Of a DNA stretch of 64,000 nucleotides, positions 19,613-27,760 are shown in pieces (positions within the stretch are counted from its first letter, which is position 1; the number at the start of each line of letters is the position of its first letter). Made by a program: the position numbers and the translations under genes. Under the pieces are notes generated by a model. It was not told the DNA's origin and ran no database searches. It worked only from the letters and a program-made list of their open reading frames with translations. Source of the stretch: Paracoccaceae bacterium (lineage in GTDB: Bacteria > Pseudomonadota > Alphaproteobacteria > Rhodobacterales > Rhodobacteraceae); contig VYFX01000063.1 in assembly GCA_009842205.1 (NCBI GenBank), positions 248,001 through 312,000 of the forward strand, in the 5' to 3' direction.

Positions 19613-20122
19613 TCATGATCTGATTTTCACTAATCCAGCACCAAGACTTATCAACGCCAAACCCGAAAAGAATGTTCTGATGATGTTCCAGAATTGCCAT
19701 TCTCGGGCATAACTATTCCAGATATCTGTAGCAATCGTCAAGCTTAGACTATTTGGATCAACTTCCTTGAGTCCATCGTTCAAGGGAACATTGATAAAAA
19801 TCGTTGGTAGGAGGGCTCCAAAAGAATACAGGACCGCCGCAGCAAATATCCAAAAAGACGTATGTCTTTCACCCACATGCAAACTAAGCCCTGCTGCGGC
19901 AAGGCAGACAAGGGGAGTAAAGAAGAATACTGGCATGAACCCGAAGTTGCGTACCGCAATGTTAATGGCATTCATAGCTTCAATGGCATCGGGTGCTGAC
20001 AATGTGTTCAGGCCGTTCAAGCATGACACGACATAAGCGTAAAAAAAACCGAAAATGGCACCTGCAAACAAAAGCGCACAGAATTGGATGGAACGAGTCG
20101 TATAATGCACAATTATCACCAA
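19613..20122 (-). CDS. DUF1772-type four-helix membrane protein
   Basis: A protein of up to 169 residues with four predicted membrane helices. Conserved landmarks are FFYAYVVSCLNGL in helix 1, the central NVPLNDGL and the WNSYAREWQFWNIIRT stretch before the last helix. These match the DUF1772 family (anthrone oxygenase-like), whose bacterial members have no settled function. The start is uncertain: TTG at 20122, GTG at 20119 and GTG at 20110 are all possible, none with a good ribosome-binding site. Heading the minus-strand cob block, 59 bp before cbiD, it could be a transport or membrane helper for corrinoid synthesis, but nothing in the sequence shows metal binding. Confidence 0.75.
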   Translation of the reverse strand: MVIIVHYTTRSIQFCALLFAGAIFGFFYAYVVSCLNGLNTLSAPDAIEAMNAINIAVRNFGFMPVFFFTPLVCLAAAGLSLHVGERHTSFWIFAAAVLYSFGALLPTIFINVPLNDGLKEVDPNSLSLTIATDIWNSYAREWQFWNIIRTFFSGLALISLGAGLVKIRS

Positions 20123-20178
20123 TGATAAATTTGTATGAACATGTTTAATTCTAATTGTTACTAAGATTACTTAAATCA

Positions 20179-20222
20179 TACAATTGGTATGGATATCCAA
20201 TGTAATTTAATATCCAATTGTA
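20179..20222. repeat. Inverted repeat between the divergent cob transcripts
   Basis: A perfect 9-bp inverted repeat, TACAATTGG (20179-20187) and CCAATTGTA (20214-20222), with a palindromic GGATATCC (20191-20198) inside the loop. It lies in the 266-bp gap between the divergent DUF1772/cbiD block and cobA. It could be an operator or an RNA hairpin; no T-run follows it, so it is not a terminator. No cobalamin riboswitch core is recognisable in this gap. Confidence 0.5.
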
Positions 20223-20388
20223 ACTAATTTTTATGAAAGCGCACTTCTGAAAATAAATTGACTAGCAATTGAAATCAGGAAGAATCTACTTTTGTTTGAA
20301 TAGAATGATTAAATTGCCATTTATTATAATTGAGGCCTAAAGGTTGGCTTTTGGGGCTGAGTCGATTCAATCTTAATTCATATATTTC

Positions 20389-21270
20389 ATGCCAGACTTA
20401 GAACACATCATAGGAAAATCAGGGATTGAGTTACCATCATTTCCCAAGGGTTTGGTTTGGTTGGTTGGGGCAGGTCCAGGTGATCCTGGGCTGTTGACGC
20501 TCCATGCGACCCATGCCTTGCAATTGGCAGATGTAATTATCTATGATGCCTTGGTCAATCAGGACATCCTGAACCTTTGCAGGGATGATGCAGAGAAGGT
20601 TTTTTCAGGCAAGAGAGGGGGAAAACCATCTTTCAACCAAAGGGATATTTCATTGAAGCTGGTTGATTATTCCAAAAAGGGAAAACGGGTGGTTCGACTC
20701 AAAGGGGGAGATCCTTTCATATTTGCCCGTGGGGGCGATGAAGCCTTATTTCTCGCGAAGGAGAACATTCCCATCCGAATTACCCCTGGTATTACCGCAG
20801 GAGTAGGTGCCATGGCTTATGCGGGTATACCCCTAACCTACAGAGAGACGAACCAAAGCATAACCTTTCTTACTGGACATGATCAATTCGGTGAAACTCC
20901 GAGTGCCATAAATTGGGAATTATGTGCCAAGGGGGCTCAGATTTTGGTAATATACATGGCAATGAAAAACCTTTCCCAAATTGTTGCCAAGCTAATTGAA
21001 TATGGTAGAAACCCTTCTGAACCGGTAGCAGTCGTGTCCAATGCCACCCTAAAGGATCAAATTGTCTTGGAAACCACACTTTCACATGCTGTTGAGGATG
21101 TCCGGAACAATGGATTAAAGGCACCAGCCATAATTTGTATCGGGAGCAATGTTCCATTCCATAGAATCCTCAACGGGGTGATCAATCCAAGTCTGGAAAC
21201 CGGATTGAATCTACTGGGCCATATTGGTGATAAAGAATCCACCCTAATTCAGGAGGAGAATTCAAATTAG
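20389..21270 (+). CDS. cobA: Uroporphyrinogen-III C-methyltransferase
   Basis: A 293-residue SAM-dependent enzyme that methylates uroporphyrinogen III at C2 and C7 to give precorrin-2, the branch point to B12 and sirohaem. The family signatures are all present: VWLVGAGPGDPGLLTLHA near the N-terminus, YDALV, GKRGG, VRLKGGDPFIFARGGDEA, and ITAGVGAMAYAGIPLTYR. It is the single-domain CobA form without a CysG-type oxidase/ferrochelatase. Its TAG stop at 21268-21270 shares a base with the apparent ATT start of cobB. Confidence 0.96.
   Translation: MPDLEHIIGKSGIELPSFPKGLVWLVGAGPGDPGLLTLHATHALQLADVIIYDALVNQDILNLCRDDAEKVFSGKRGGKPSFNQRDISLKLVDYSKKGKRVVRLKGGDPFIFARGGDEALFLAKENIPIRITPGITAGVGAMAYAGIPLTYRETNQSITFLTGHDQFGETPSAINWELCAKGAQILVIYMAMKNLSQIVAKLIEYGRNPSEPVAVVSNATLKDQIVLETTLSHAVEDVRNNGLKAPAIICIGSNVPFHRILNGVINPSLETGLNLLGHIGDKESTLIQEENSN
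21251..21268 (+). promoter_or_regulatory. Ribosome-binding site and ATT start codon of cobB
   Basis: AGGAGGAG (21251-21258) is a near-perfect Shine-Dalgarno sequence inside the end of cobA. Nine bases after AGGAGG comes ATT at 21266. The in-frame stop TAA (21245-21247) and the start of the P-loop leave room for no ATG, GTG or TTG, so ATT is the best-placed initiator. Confidence 0.75.
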
Positions 21271-22588
21271 GGGTTTAATTGTCTCAGCGCCCAATTCGGG
21301 TGCCGGAAAAACCATTATTACACTGGGATTGCTCCGAACCCTTCAAAAGCGGAATATAAACGTATATCCGGCTAAATCCGGTCCTGATTACATAGATCCA
21401 AAGTTTCACCAGGTTGCTTGCGGGAGATCATCCATAAATCTTGATTGCTGGGCGATGAAACCAGATCTGGTAAGATCCTTGGCGAAACACCCCAGCAGTG
21501 TGGATGCATCAACTGCTTCCAATGAACTGATACTGATTGAAGGGGCCATGGGCGTCCTTGACGGGGGTGGCAAGGACGGCAGGGGAAGTGTTGCAGACCT
21601 GGCTGAAATGTTGTCTGTACCGATAATACTGGTGATTGATGCCAGCAAACAGTTTCACTCGGTTGCACTTACCCCGATGGGACTGGTGAAAGCTCGTCCA
21701 AAAATCAATCTTCTGGGAGTCATCCTGAATAATATTGGTTCATCACGGCATTTGTCAGGAGCAAGGGAAAGCCTAGACAAATATGGCATTGAGTTACTGG
21801 GGTGGCTTCCTAAATCACCAGAATTCAAAATACCCGAACGCCATCTGGGTTTGGTCCTTCCAGAGGAGAACCCGGAAATGGAAGAATTCATCGAAAGGAT
21901 CAGTGTCAAAATGGATCAATTGGTCCAGGTGGATACAATCCTGCAGGGAGCGATGGAAATCACCAAACCCAATGATGTAAATCCTAAAGTCGGGATTGAC
22001 CCACTGGGTCAAAACATAGCAATTGCCCGGGATAAGGCCTTTGCCTTCATTTATTCACATTTGATTGGATATTGGCAGGAAAGGGGTGCAAATATATTAC
22101 CTTTTTCACCACTCGCCGATGAAGGGCCGGATGCTGAAGCGGATGCTGTTTTTCTGCCGGGAGGGTATCCTGAAATTCATTTACTCCAATTGGCTGGCAA
22201 ATCCAAATTCATTTCAGGGATGAATAAGGCCCGCGACCGAGATGCACTTATCTATGGCGAATGTGGTGGTTTTATGGTTTTAGGGGATGCCATCAGGGAT
22301 TCCAAAGGTAAATCACATCGAATGTTGGGATTTCTGAACCATGTAACTTCCTATCAAAAAACCAGTTTGCATTTGGGGTACAGACGTTTTGAGGCCTTAC
22401 CCAATCCTCATTTCAGGGGAAAATTCAATGGTCATGAGTTCCATTACACGAACCTTGAGGTTGCTGGTGGCAGTAAAGGCCTGTTTAAAGTGGAAGACTC
22501 CTTTGGCAATAGATTGCCTGATGCTGGCCTAGTCGATGGAAATGTTTTCGGCTCCTACCAGCATTTGATTTGTGCAAGTCAGGATTGA
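21266..22588 (+). CDS. cobB: Cobyrinic acid a,c-diamide synthase
   Basis: An ATP- and glutamine-dependent amidase of 440 residues that amidates the a and c side chains of (cobalt-)cobyrinic or hydrogenobyrinic acid. The N-terminal P-loop is SAPNSGAGKT and the C-terminal class I amidotransferase-like domain contains FLPGGYPE and the nucleophile cysteine in YGECGGF. Relatives begin M-RGL-(I/V)-x-AP-(N/S)-SG-x-GKT, and here the codon in place of the initiator Met is ATT at 21266. The first conventional start, TTG at 21329, lies after the P-loop and would destroy the enzyme. The 3' end overlaps the convergent cobM by 10 bases. Confidence 0.93.
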   Translation: MRGLIVSAPNSGAGKTIITLGLLRTLQKRNINVYPAKSGPDYIDPKFHQVACGRSSINLDCWAMKPDLVRSLAKHPSSVDASTASNELILIEGAMGVLDGGGKDGRGSVADLAEMLSVPIILVIDASKQFHSVALTPMGLVKARPKINLLGVILNNIGSSRHLSGARESLDKYGIELLGWLPKSPEFKIPERHLGLVLPEENPEMEEFIERISVKMDQLVQVDTILQGAMEITKPNDVNPKVGIDPLGQNIAIARDKAFAFIYSHLIGYWQERGANILPFSPLADEGPDAEADAVFLPGGYPEIHLLQLAGKSKFISGMNKARDRDALIYGECGGFMVLGDAIRDSKGKSHRMLGFLNHVTSYQKTSLHLGYRRFEALPNPHFRGKFNGHEFHYTNLEVAGGSKGLFKVEDSFGNRLPDAGLVDGNVFGSYQHLICASQD

Positions 22589-23358
22589 TCTTGTGGGGTG
22601 CGTTTCTTGAACCTGAGAATATGACTATGGTTTTTGTCATAGAGAGCACTTTCCTCAATGATTTTTGGGTCAAGGGACTTTCCAACAAAAATCAAAACGG
22701 TACGCGTGAATTTGTAAGCCCGTATTTCATCTCGAAGTGATTGCAGGTTGGTTCGAATAATTTGTTGATCAGTCCAACCTATCCTGTAGGCAATGATAAC
22801 GGGACAGTCCTCACCATAATGTGGAATGAGTTTTCTCTGGATGGCCAGGGAATTCCTGACCGATAAGTGAATGATTAGGGTCGCTTTGGATGCTCCTAGT
22901 ATGGCCAAATCCTCATCTTCCGGCATGTCAGTGGATTTCATCGAGGTTCTGGTTAGAATAAGCGTTTGGGAGATTTTTGGAATTGTCAATTCCTGCCCGA
23001 AAGCTGCCGCTGCTGCGGCAAATGCAGGAACCCCTGGTACGATCTCGAAGGGAATATCAAGATTTTTCAACCTTTCTATCTGTTCTGCGATTGCACCATA
23101 GATCGAGGGGTCTCCGGAATGAACCCTGGCAATGTCCTTGCCCTCATTGTGTACCTTGGTAACTATTTCCATGATTTCTTCAAGATTCATGGAGGCTGAA
23201 TCCATTATCAGGGCATCTTCAGGTGCTGATGCGATAACATCTTCGGGAACCAGGGAGCCAGCATAAATACAAACGGGGCATTGGGCAATCAATCTCTGAC
23301 CCTTGACGGTTATCAAATCAGGATCACCCGGTCCGGCCCCTATAAAATATACGGTCAC
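22579..23358 (-). CDS. cobM: Precorrin-4 C11-methyltransferase
   Basis: A 259-residue SAM-dependent methyltransferase that methylates C-11 of precorrin-4 or cobalt-precorrin-4 (CobM/CbiF). The start TVYFIGAGPGDPDLITVKG and the VCIYAGSLVP block are characteristic, followed by VHSGDPSIYGAIAEQ and PGVPAFAAAAA, which shape the SAM and substrate sites. Its ATG overlaps the stop of the CbiG-CobJ gene (ATGA). It is the last gene of the cbiX-cobM transcript and runs 10 bases into the convergent cobB. Confidence 0.95.
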   Translation of the reverse strand: MTVYFIGAGPGDPDLITVKGQRLIAQCPVCIYAGSLVPEDVIASAPEDALIMDSASMNLEEIMEIVTKVHNEGKDIARVHSGDPSIYGAIAEQIERLKNLDIPFEIVPGVPAFAAAAAAFGQELTIPKISQTLILTRTSMKSTDMPEDEDLAILGASKATLIIHLSVRNSLAIQRKLIPHYGEDCPVIIAYRIGWTDQQIIRTNLQSLRDEIRAYKFTRTVLIFVGKSLDPKIIEESALYDKNHSHILRFKKRTPQDQS

Positions 23359-25199
23359 TTGTTAGATCCTTCTCCAACCTTGTTGCCAGCCTGAATCTTT
23401 TTATTATACCCTCTAGGCGTATATACCCACTGTCCACCGAGGCCATTTAGATTTGAATTGGTTGCAAAGGTTTTGGTATGGCTGTTCCCGATTATCAATA
23501 AGGTCAGCATGTCAATTTCTTCAGGTTGAAAAGTTGAAAGATCCCTAAGGGTATAACTTTCCCCTTCACGTTCGACATTTCTGGCTATCAGAATGGGAGT
23601 GCTATCCGGTCGATGTTGGCGTATAATTTCCAGGGCTTTTTCCAACAGGATTCTTCTTTTTCTTGAAGCCGGATTGTAAAGCGAAATAACAAAATCCCCC
23701 TCTGCTGCATTTCTTATCCGATCAAGAATGATATTTTCATCGGTCAATAGGTTGGATAGTGATATCACACAAAAATCATGTCCAATCAAAGCACCCCCCT
23801 TGGCTGCGGCAGCCTGCATGACCGTGATACCAGGAAAACATTGAACATGGGCCCGTTTTGCCCTTGCAGAGACACCTCCCCCTTTTTCCGGAAGATCAAG
23901 CAATTCCATTACAAGTGAATTCATGGCAAAAATATTGCTGTCTCCAGAGCATACCAGAACAACCCTTTTGCCAAGTCCTGCCGTTTCAAGCGAATGCCGA
24001 CACCGTTTTTCCTCTTCTCCAAGCTCAAAGGCTACAATTTCCTGATTGGTCGGTAAGGGTTCCAAAAGATCAAGATACCCTCTATAACCAACAATGACTT
24101 CTGCTTCGGTCAAGACCCTTGTTACAGCAGGTGTCCGAGACAAGCTATTGCCGGGACCAATACCAACAACCGATAATTGACCTCGTGGTATCCCGGGATT
24201 GCCAGTATCCCCTCCCAATTTTGCCAGGGCCATGGTTGCCGTATCTGATTTGATTTTTTCAATGACAAGCCTACCATCCTGTCCTGCTCTGGCCAGACAG
24301 GCACCTTCGCTCACACCATGGCAACCGACTTCCCTATAAACAGCTTCGGAGGGGTTTTTCAATTTTTCGTACTGGGTTTCCAATATATCGGGGGAATAAA
24401 ACCTGGCTTCAACACCAATGTTTTGAGCCAAAAGGTGGATGGCAGGTTCGTCTGATTTCAAATCTATTGAGTAGACACCCTCGATGCTTCCCTGGCTTAT
24501 TCCATGTTCGGACAGGTTTCTGTTGACAAATTCCACTAAATCATCAGGAGAACAGTTTCTGATGCATCCTACACCAAGGGCATATTCCTTCTTTTGGTAG
24601 ACCAGCGATTGCAAACCGCTGGATGATACAACAATTCGGTTTTTGTCAGGTGTTTTTGTGATCTTTATGTTGTCCCTGGCTTGGAGGGGAGACAACCATT
24701 CGTCATAACCAAGAATTTCTACTTTCTCTCCCCGAAGAAGTGCTGCGGTCATGCCCTTGATATCGGAGGGGTTCAAGAGCGTCCAGTTATCAGGTGGTTC
24801 ACCAAGGGCAAGACCAAGAGTTACATAACTGCCGGTTGAGAGAGCAGGCTTGGAATTTAGAAAACTACCTATCTCCACTGCCAGTTTGTTGGCAGAATAA
24901 TGACCTCCCAGCAATGGTATGACGAATTGGCCATCCTCGGAAACTGCAATCACGGGAGGTTCGGTCTGTTTGTTTCTGATCAGTGGGCTGATGGTACGAA
25001 TGAGTATGCCTGTAGCACAAACTCCGATAATCGGGACATTTGCAATGAAAGCTTCCCTGATCCTGGCGGCAATTTCCGAACTGGGAACATTTGCAGGCGA
25101 GGTTAAAGTCGAACCCAGGGAATCGGCTATTTCCTGCCCTATTAGTTGCCCACCCAAAGTGAAAGTAAAGATACCAGGTTTAATAGATGACATATTCAT
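23355..25199 (-). CDS. cobJ: CbiG-CobJ fusion: cobalt-precorrin-5A hydrolase and precorrin-3B C17-methyltransferase
   Basis: A 614-residue two-enzyme fusion. Residues about 10-330 form a CbiG protein: the N-terminal domain with GVCATGILIR and PLLGGHYSANKLA, a variable middle domain, then the CobE/CbiG C-terminal domain (LGVGCIRNCS, and the conserved acetaldehyde-release region). From about residue 340 to the end lies CobJ/CbiH, starting LSVVGIGPGNS and carrying VCSGDSNIFAM and PGITVMQAAAA. CbiG opens the delta-lactone and releases the C-20 fragment as acetaldehyde, a step found only in the early-cobalt pathway. The two activities act close together in ring contraction. The start overlaps the cobI end by up to 20 bases (another ATG is at 25193). 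Confidence 0.93.
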   Translation of the reverse strand: MNMSSIKPGIFTFTLGGQLIGQEIADSLGSTLTSPANVPSSEIAARIREAFIANVPIIGVCATGILIRTISPLIRNKQTEPPVIAVSEDGQFVIPLLGGHYSANKLAVEIGSFLNSKPALSTGSYVTLGLALGEPPDNWTLLNPSDIKGMTAALLRGEKVEILGYDEWLSPLQARDNIKITKTPDKNRIVVSSSGLQSLVYQKKEYALGVGCIRNCSPDDLVEFVNRNLSEHGISQGSIEGVYSIDLKSDEPAIHLLAQNIGVEARFYSPDILETQYEKLKNPSEAVYREVGCHGVSEGACLARAGQDGRLVIEKIKSDTATMALAKLGGDTGNPGIPRGQLSVVGIGPGNSLSRTPAVTRVLTEAEVIVGYRGYLDLLEPLPTNQEIVAFELGEEEKRCRHSLETAGLGKRVVLVCSGDSNIFAMNSLVMELLDLPEKGGGVSARAKRAHVQCFPGITVMQAAAAKGGALIGHDFCVISLSNLLTDENIILDRIRNAAEGDFVISLYNPASRKRRILLEKALEIIRQHRPDSTPILIARNVEREGESYTLRDLSTFQPEEIDMLTLLIIGNSHTKTFATNSNLNGLGGQWVYTPRGYNKKIQAGNKVGEGSNK

Positions 25200-25884
25200 C
25201 CTTGCTGGGCACTAGTATCATTGAAAAGTAAGGTGCTGTCTCAGGGGCATCAGACAAGGGCAATACCATTTGATTGGGAAGGGTGGCGTGGGAAACGTAT
25301 ACAGCTCTTTTGGCCATGCCCTTCTGTTCGAGCAGGCGTTTTATCTTGGCAATGTTTCTGCCGACTTTCATGATGGCAAAGGCATCCTCCTTCTCTAGCT
25401 GGTTCAGAAATGCCTCATCATCCATTCCCCCGGGAATTACCGAAAGTGATTCAAGGCGGGAACAGAGGGGTCTTTGCGCGACGGCAGAACAGGCATTCAA
25501 GGAAGATATTCCGGGAATGATCTCGACCGGGTATTTTCCTGCAAATCTGGAAAAAAGATACATGAATGATCCATAGAAAAAGGGATCACCCTGACACAAG
25601 ACAATGACATTCATCTCACGTTTAAGATGGGTTGCTATTTCATCCGAGGCTGAATTATAGATGAGCTGGCTTGGAAATCGACTTTCCACCATCGGTATTT
25701 TGATGGGTATCTCTTGAACATCCTTCGGCATGAATTCCTTGACGATGCTTCTGGCAAAACTCTCCCCGGTTTCAGTCGACGGATAAGCAATCACCTTTGC
25801 TTCCCTGATTACCTTCAGGGCCTTGAGAGTAAGCAGCTCGGGATCTCCTGGTCCCACGCCAACACCGATTATCTTGCCTGTCAT
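25180..25884 (-). CDS. cobI: Precorrin-2 C20-methyltransferase
   Basis: A SAM-dependent methyltransferase of 234 residues acting on C-20 of precorrin-2 or cobalt-precorrin-2 (CobI/CbiL). It opens with KIIGVGVGPGDPELLTLKA and shows VLCQGDPFFYGSFMYL and PGISSLNACSA, the family SAM-binding loops. The open frame extends upstream to 25926, but ATG at 25884 forms a four-base ATGA overlap with the cobL stop, the same coupling used elsewhere in this operon, so I choose that start. Confidence 0.95.
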   Translation of the reverse strand: MTGKIIGVGVGPGDPELLTLKALKVIREAKVIAYPSTETGESFARSIVKEFMPKDVQEIPIKIPMVESRFPSQLIYNSASDEIATHLKREMNVIVLCQGDPFFYGSFMYLFSRFAGKYPVEIIPGISSLNACSAVAQRPLCSRLESLSVIPGGMDDEAFLNQLEKEDAFAIMKVGRNIAKIKRLLEQKGMAKRAVYVSHATLPNQMVLPLSDAPETAPYFSMILVPSKDEYVIY

Positions 25885-27113
25885 TTCTGCACCATCCATT
25901 GAGTGACAGGCAATAACTGATCCCAAGTCGTCAGTTTGCCCAATGTTCTGCTTCTGGAGATAGCAATTCTGGTCAATTTGCCTCCGAATTCTTTTTGCAG
26001 ATCGACCAATACGGCTTCCGATTCAAGGGTTACAGAATTTACCACCAGACAACCATATGGCTTGAGACGCTCCACTACCCTGCGAACGAGGTCAGGTTCA
26101 AGTCCACCACCGATAAATGCCGCATCAGGGTCAGGAAATGTAGAAATCAGATCGGAGGATAAACCACATGTGATTGAAAATCGGGGTACTCCAAACTTCA
26201 TGGCATTGGATTGTGCCATTCCGCACCGTTTTTGGTTTTTTTCTACACCGTAAGCCCGGCCATTGAATGACAAGAGTAGCCATTCGATCCCGACTGATCC
26301 ACATCCACAGCCAAGATCCCACAGGATTTTGTTTTTACCCGGATTTAATGCGCTTACCGTGAGAGAACGTATCTCTTTCTTGGTGAAGTTCCCGTCCGAA
26401 ACAAAAGCCTCATCCGGCAAACCTGGCGGGGATGGAAGTATATCTTCCTCATCCATGGGAATACACTCGATGCAAAGGGTATGAAACTCAGGAATTGTGT
26501 GATTTTCTTCTGTCAGCTTCCATAAATTTGCTAGCCCCTCAATCATTGATTCATTTGGTCCTCCCAACTCTCCGAGGACTGTCAGCTTGCTTGCACCATA
26601 TCCTTTTTCCTTCAACAGGTTTACGATTTTGGATGGGCATTTGGAATCAGCGGTCAATACAACAAGTTTGTTATAAGGCCTGAACCATGGAATGATTTGC
26701 TCCACCGGTCGGCCATGGACGGTTATCTTGTCAACATCAGGTATACTCCAGCCCATCATCGAGCACGCCAATTGGAATGCTGATAGTTGTGGATAAAATT
26801 TTATTTCCTCACTCGGCCATTCCTTAGCCAATAAGGCACCAGCAGAGTACCAGAGTGGATCTCCGGTTACCAGAATTGCTACATTCTTGGGTCGAAATTC
26901 ACCGATCTTACCGACCATGGTTGAAAAGGGCGATGGCCATTTTATTCGCTTGGCCGTGAAGCCTTTGGTCAGCTTGTGATGTCTTTCGCCACCAATTATG
27001 ATATCTGCCTGATTTAATACATCCAAGGCTTCGGTCCCCAGACTCTTCAGGCCGGATTCCCCAACTCCAATGACATGAAGCCACGGTTGGATATTGGTGC
27101 TTGAAGTGGTCAT
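25881..27113 (-). CDS. cobL: Precorrin-6Y C5,15-methyltransferase (decarboxylating), CobL
   Basis: A 410-residue bifunctional protein made of a CbiE-type domain (about 10-210; VIGVGESGLKSLG, VTGDPLWYS) and a CbiT-type domain (about 225-410; DLGCGCGSVGIEWL as the SAM motif). Together they methylate C-5 and C-15 of precorrin-6B/6Y and decarboxylate the C-12 acetate chain. The fused CobL arrangement is usual in alphaproteobacteria. It starts 8 bp after the cobH stop. Confidence 0.96.
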   Translation of the reverse strand: MTTSSTNIQPWLHVIGVGESGLKSLGTEALDVLNQADIIIGGERHHKLTKGFTAKRIKWPSPFSTMVGKIGEFRPKNVAILVTGDPLWYSAGALLAKEWPSEEIKFYPQLSAFQLACSMMGWSIPDVDKITVHGRPVEQIIPWFRPYNKLVVLTADSKCPSKIVNLLKEKGYGASKLTVLGELGGPNESMIEGLANLWKLTEENHTIPEFHTLCIECIPMDEEDILPSPPGLPDEAFVSDGNFTKKEIRSLTVSALNPGKNKILWDLGCGCGSVGIEWLLLSFNGRAYGVEKNQKRCGMAQSNAMKFGVPRFSITCGLSSDLISTFPDPDAAFIGGGLEPDLVRRVVERLKPYGCLVVNSVTLESEAVLVDLQKEFGGKLTRIAISRSRTLGKLTTWDQLLPVTQWMVQK

Positions 27114-27121
27114 GGAATCCT

Positions 27122-27760
27122 TCAGGTATTGGAATTCTTCAACAAAAGGGACATGGCATTTACTATCGAGGCTGCTATGGCCGATCCTCCTCTCCTGCCT
27201 GCAATCGTTATATACTCAATTCCCAGTTCGGAATTGATCAGTTCTGCCTTGCTCTCCATTGCTCCTACAAATCCGACCGGAACACCAATGACAAGGGCTG
27301 GTTTTATCTTGTGGGATTGCACCAGCTCCAGCAAACGGAAAAGTGCCGTAGGTGCATTTCCAATGACCACGAGGGCTCCCTTGCAGGAAGGAAACCATTG
27401 ATCAATTGCTGCTGCAGACTTGGTCATGTTTGGATTGGATGCTTCTGGTGGGAGTACTTCATTTAAAGTGACTTTGACTTCATTATCCCGAGGTAGATTC
27501 TTTCGGATTATCCCGTGTGAAGTCATGAAACTGTCACAGAAAACAGGTTTGCCTGCCTGTAGGGATTCAAGACCGGCCTTAAGAAAATTCCCGGAATAGT
27601 GAATATCCCCGGTGATATCAGTCATGCCACATGAATGGACAATTCGAATTATAACTTCCCTGATACCTTCGGGATAAGTTTCAATATCAATTTCATCCTT
27701 GATGATTTCGAAACTTTTCTGGTAAATCCTTTCAGGGTTCTTTTCGTAAGTAAACATCAA
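27122..27760 (-). CDS. cobH: Precorrin-8X methylmutase
   Basis: A 212-residue enzyme that moves the methyl group from C-11 to C-12 in precorrin-8X, giving hydrogenobyrinic acid (or the cobalt form, cobyrinic acid). The catalytic histidine is H42 in RIVHSCGMTDI, and GVPVGFVGAMESK near residue 160 is the second strong signature. The start ATGATG overlaps the cbiX stop. Confidence 0.96.
   Translation of the reverse strand: MMFTYEKNPERIYQKSFEIIKDEIDIETYPEGIREVIIRIVHSCGMTDITGDIHYSGNFLKAGLESLQAGKPVFCDSFMTSHGIIRKNLPRDNEVKVTLNEVLPPEASNPNMTKSAAAIDQWFPSCKGALVVIGNAPTALFRLLELVQSHKIKPALVIGVPVGFVGAMESKAELINSELGIEYITIAGRRGGSAIAASIVNAMSLLLKNSNT

Noticed and set aside
19613..20122. Reading the four-helix protein as the cobalt transporter subunit CbtA
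   Set aside because: The NVPLN and REWQFWN signatures fit DUF1772, and the histidine-rich partner CbtB is not present.
20123..20388. Cobalamin riboswitch upstream of the cob genes
   Set aside because: Neither this gap nor 28843-29114 shows a B12 box or the multi-helix core; only a simple inverted repeat is seen.
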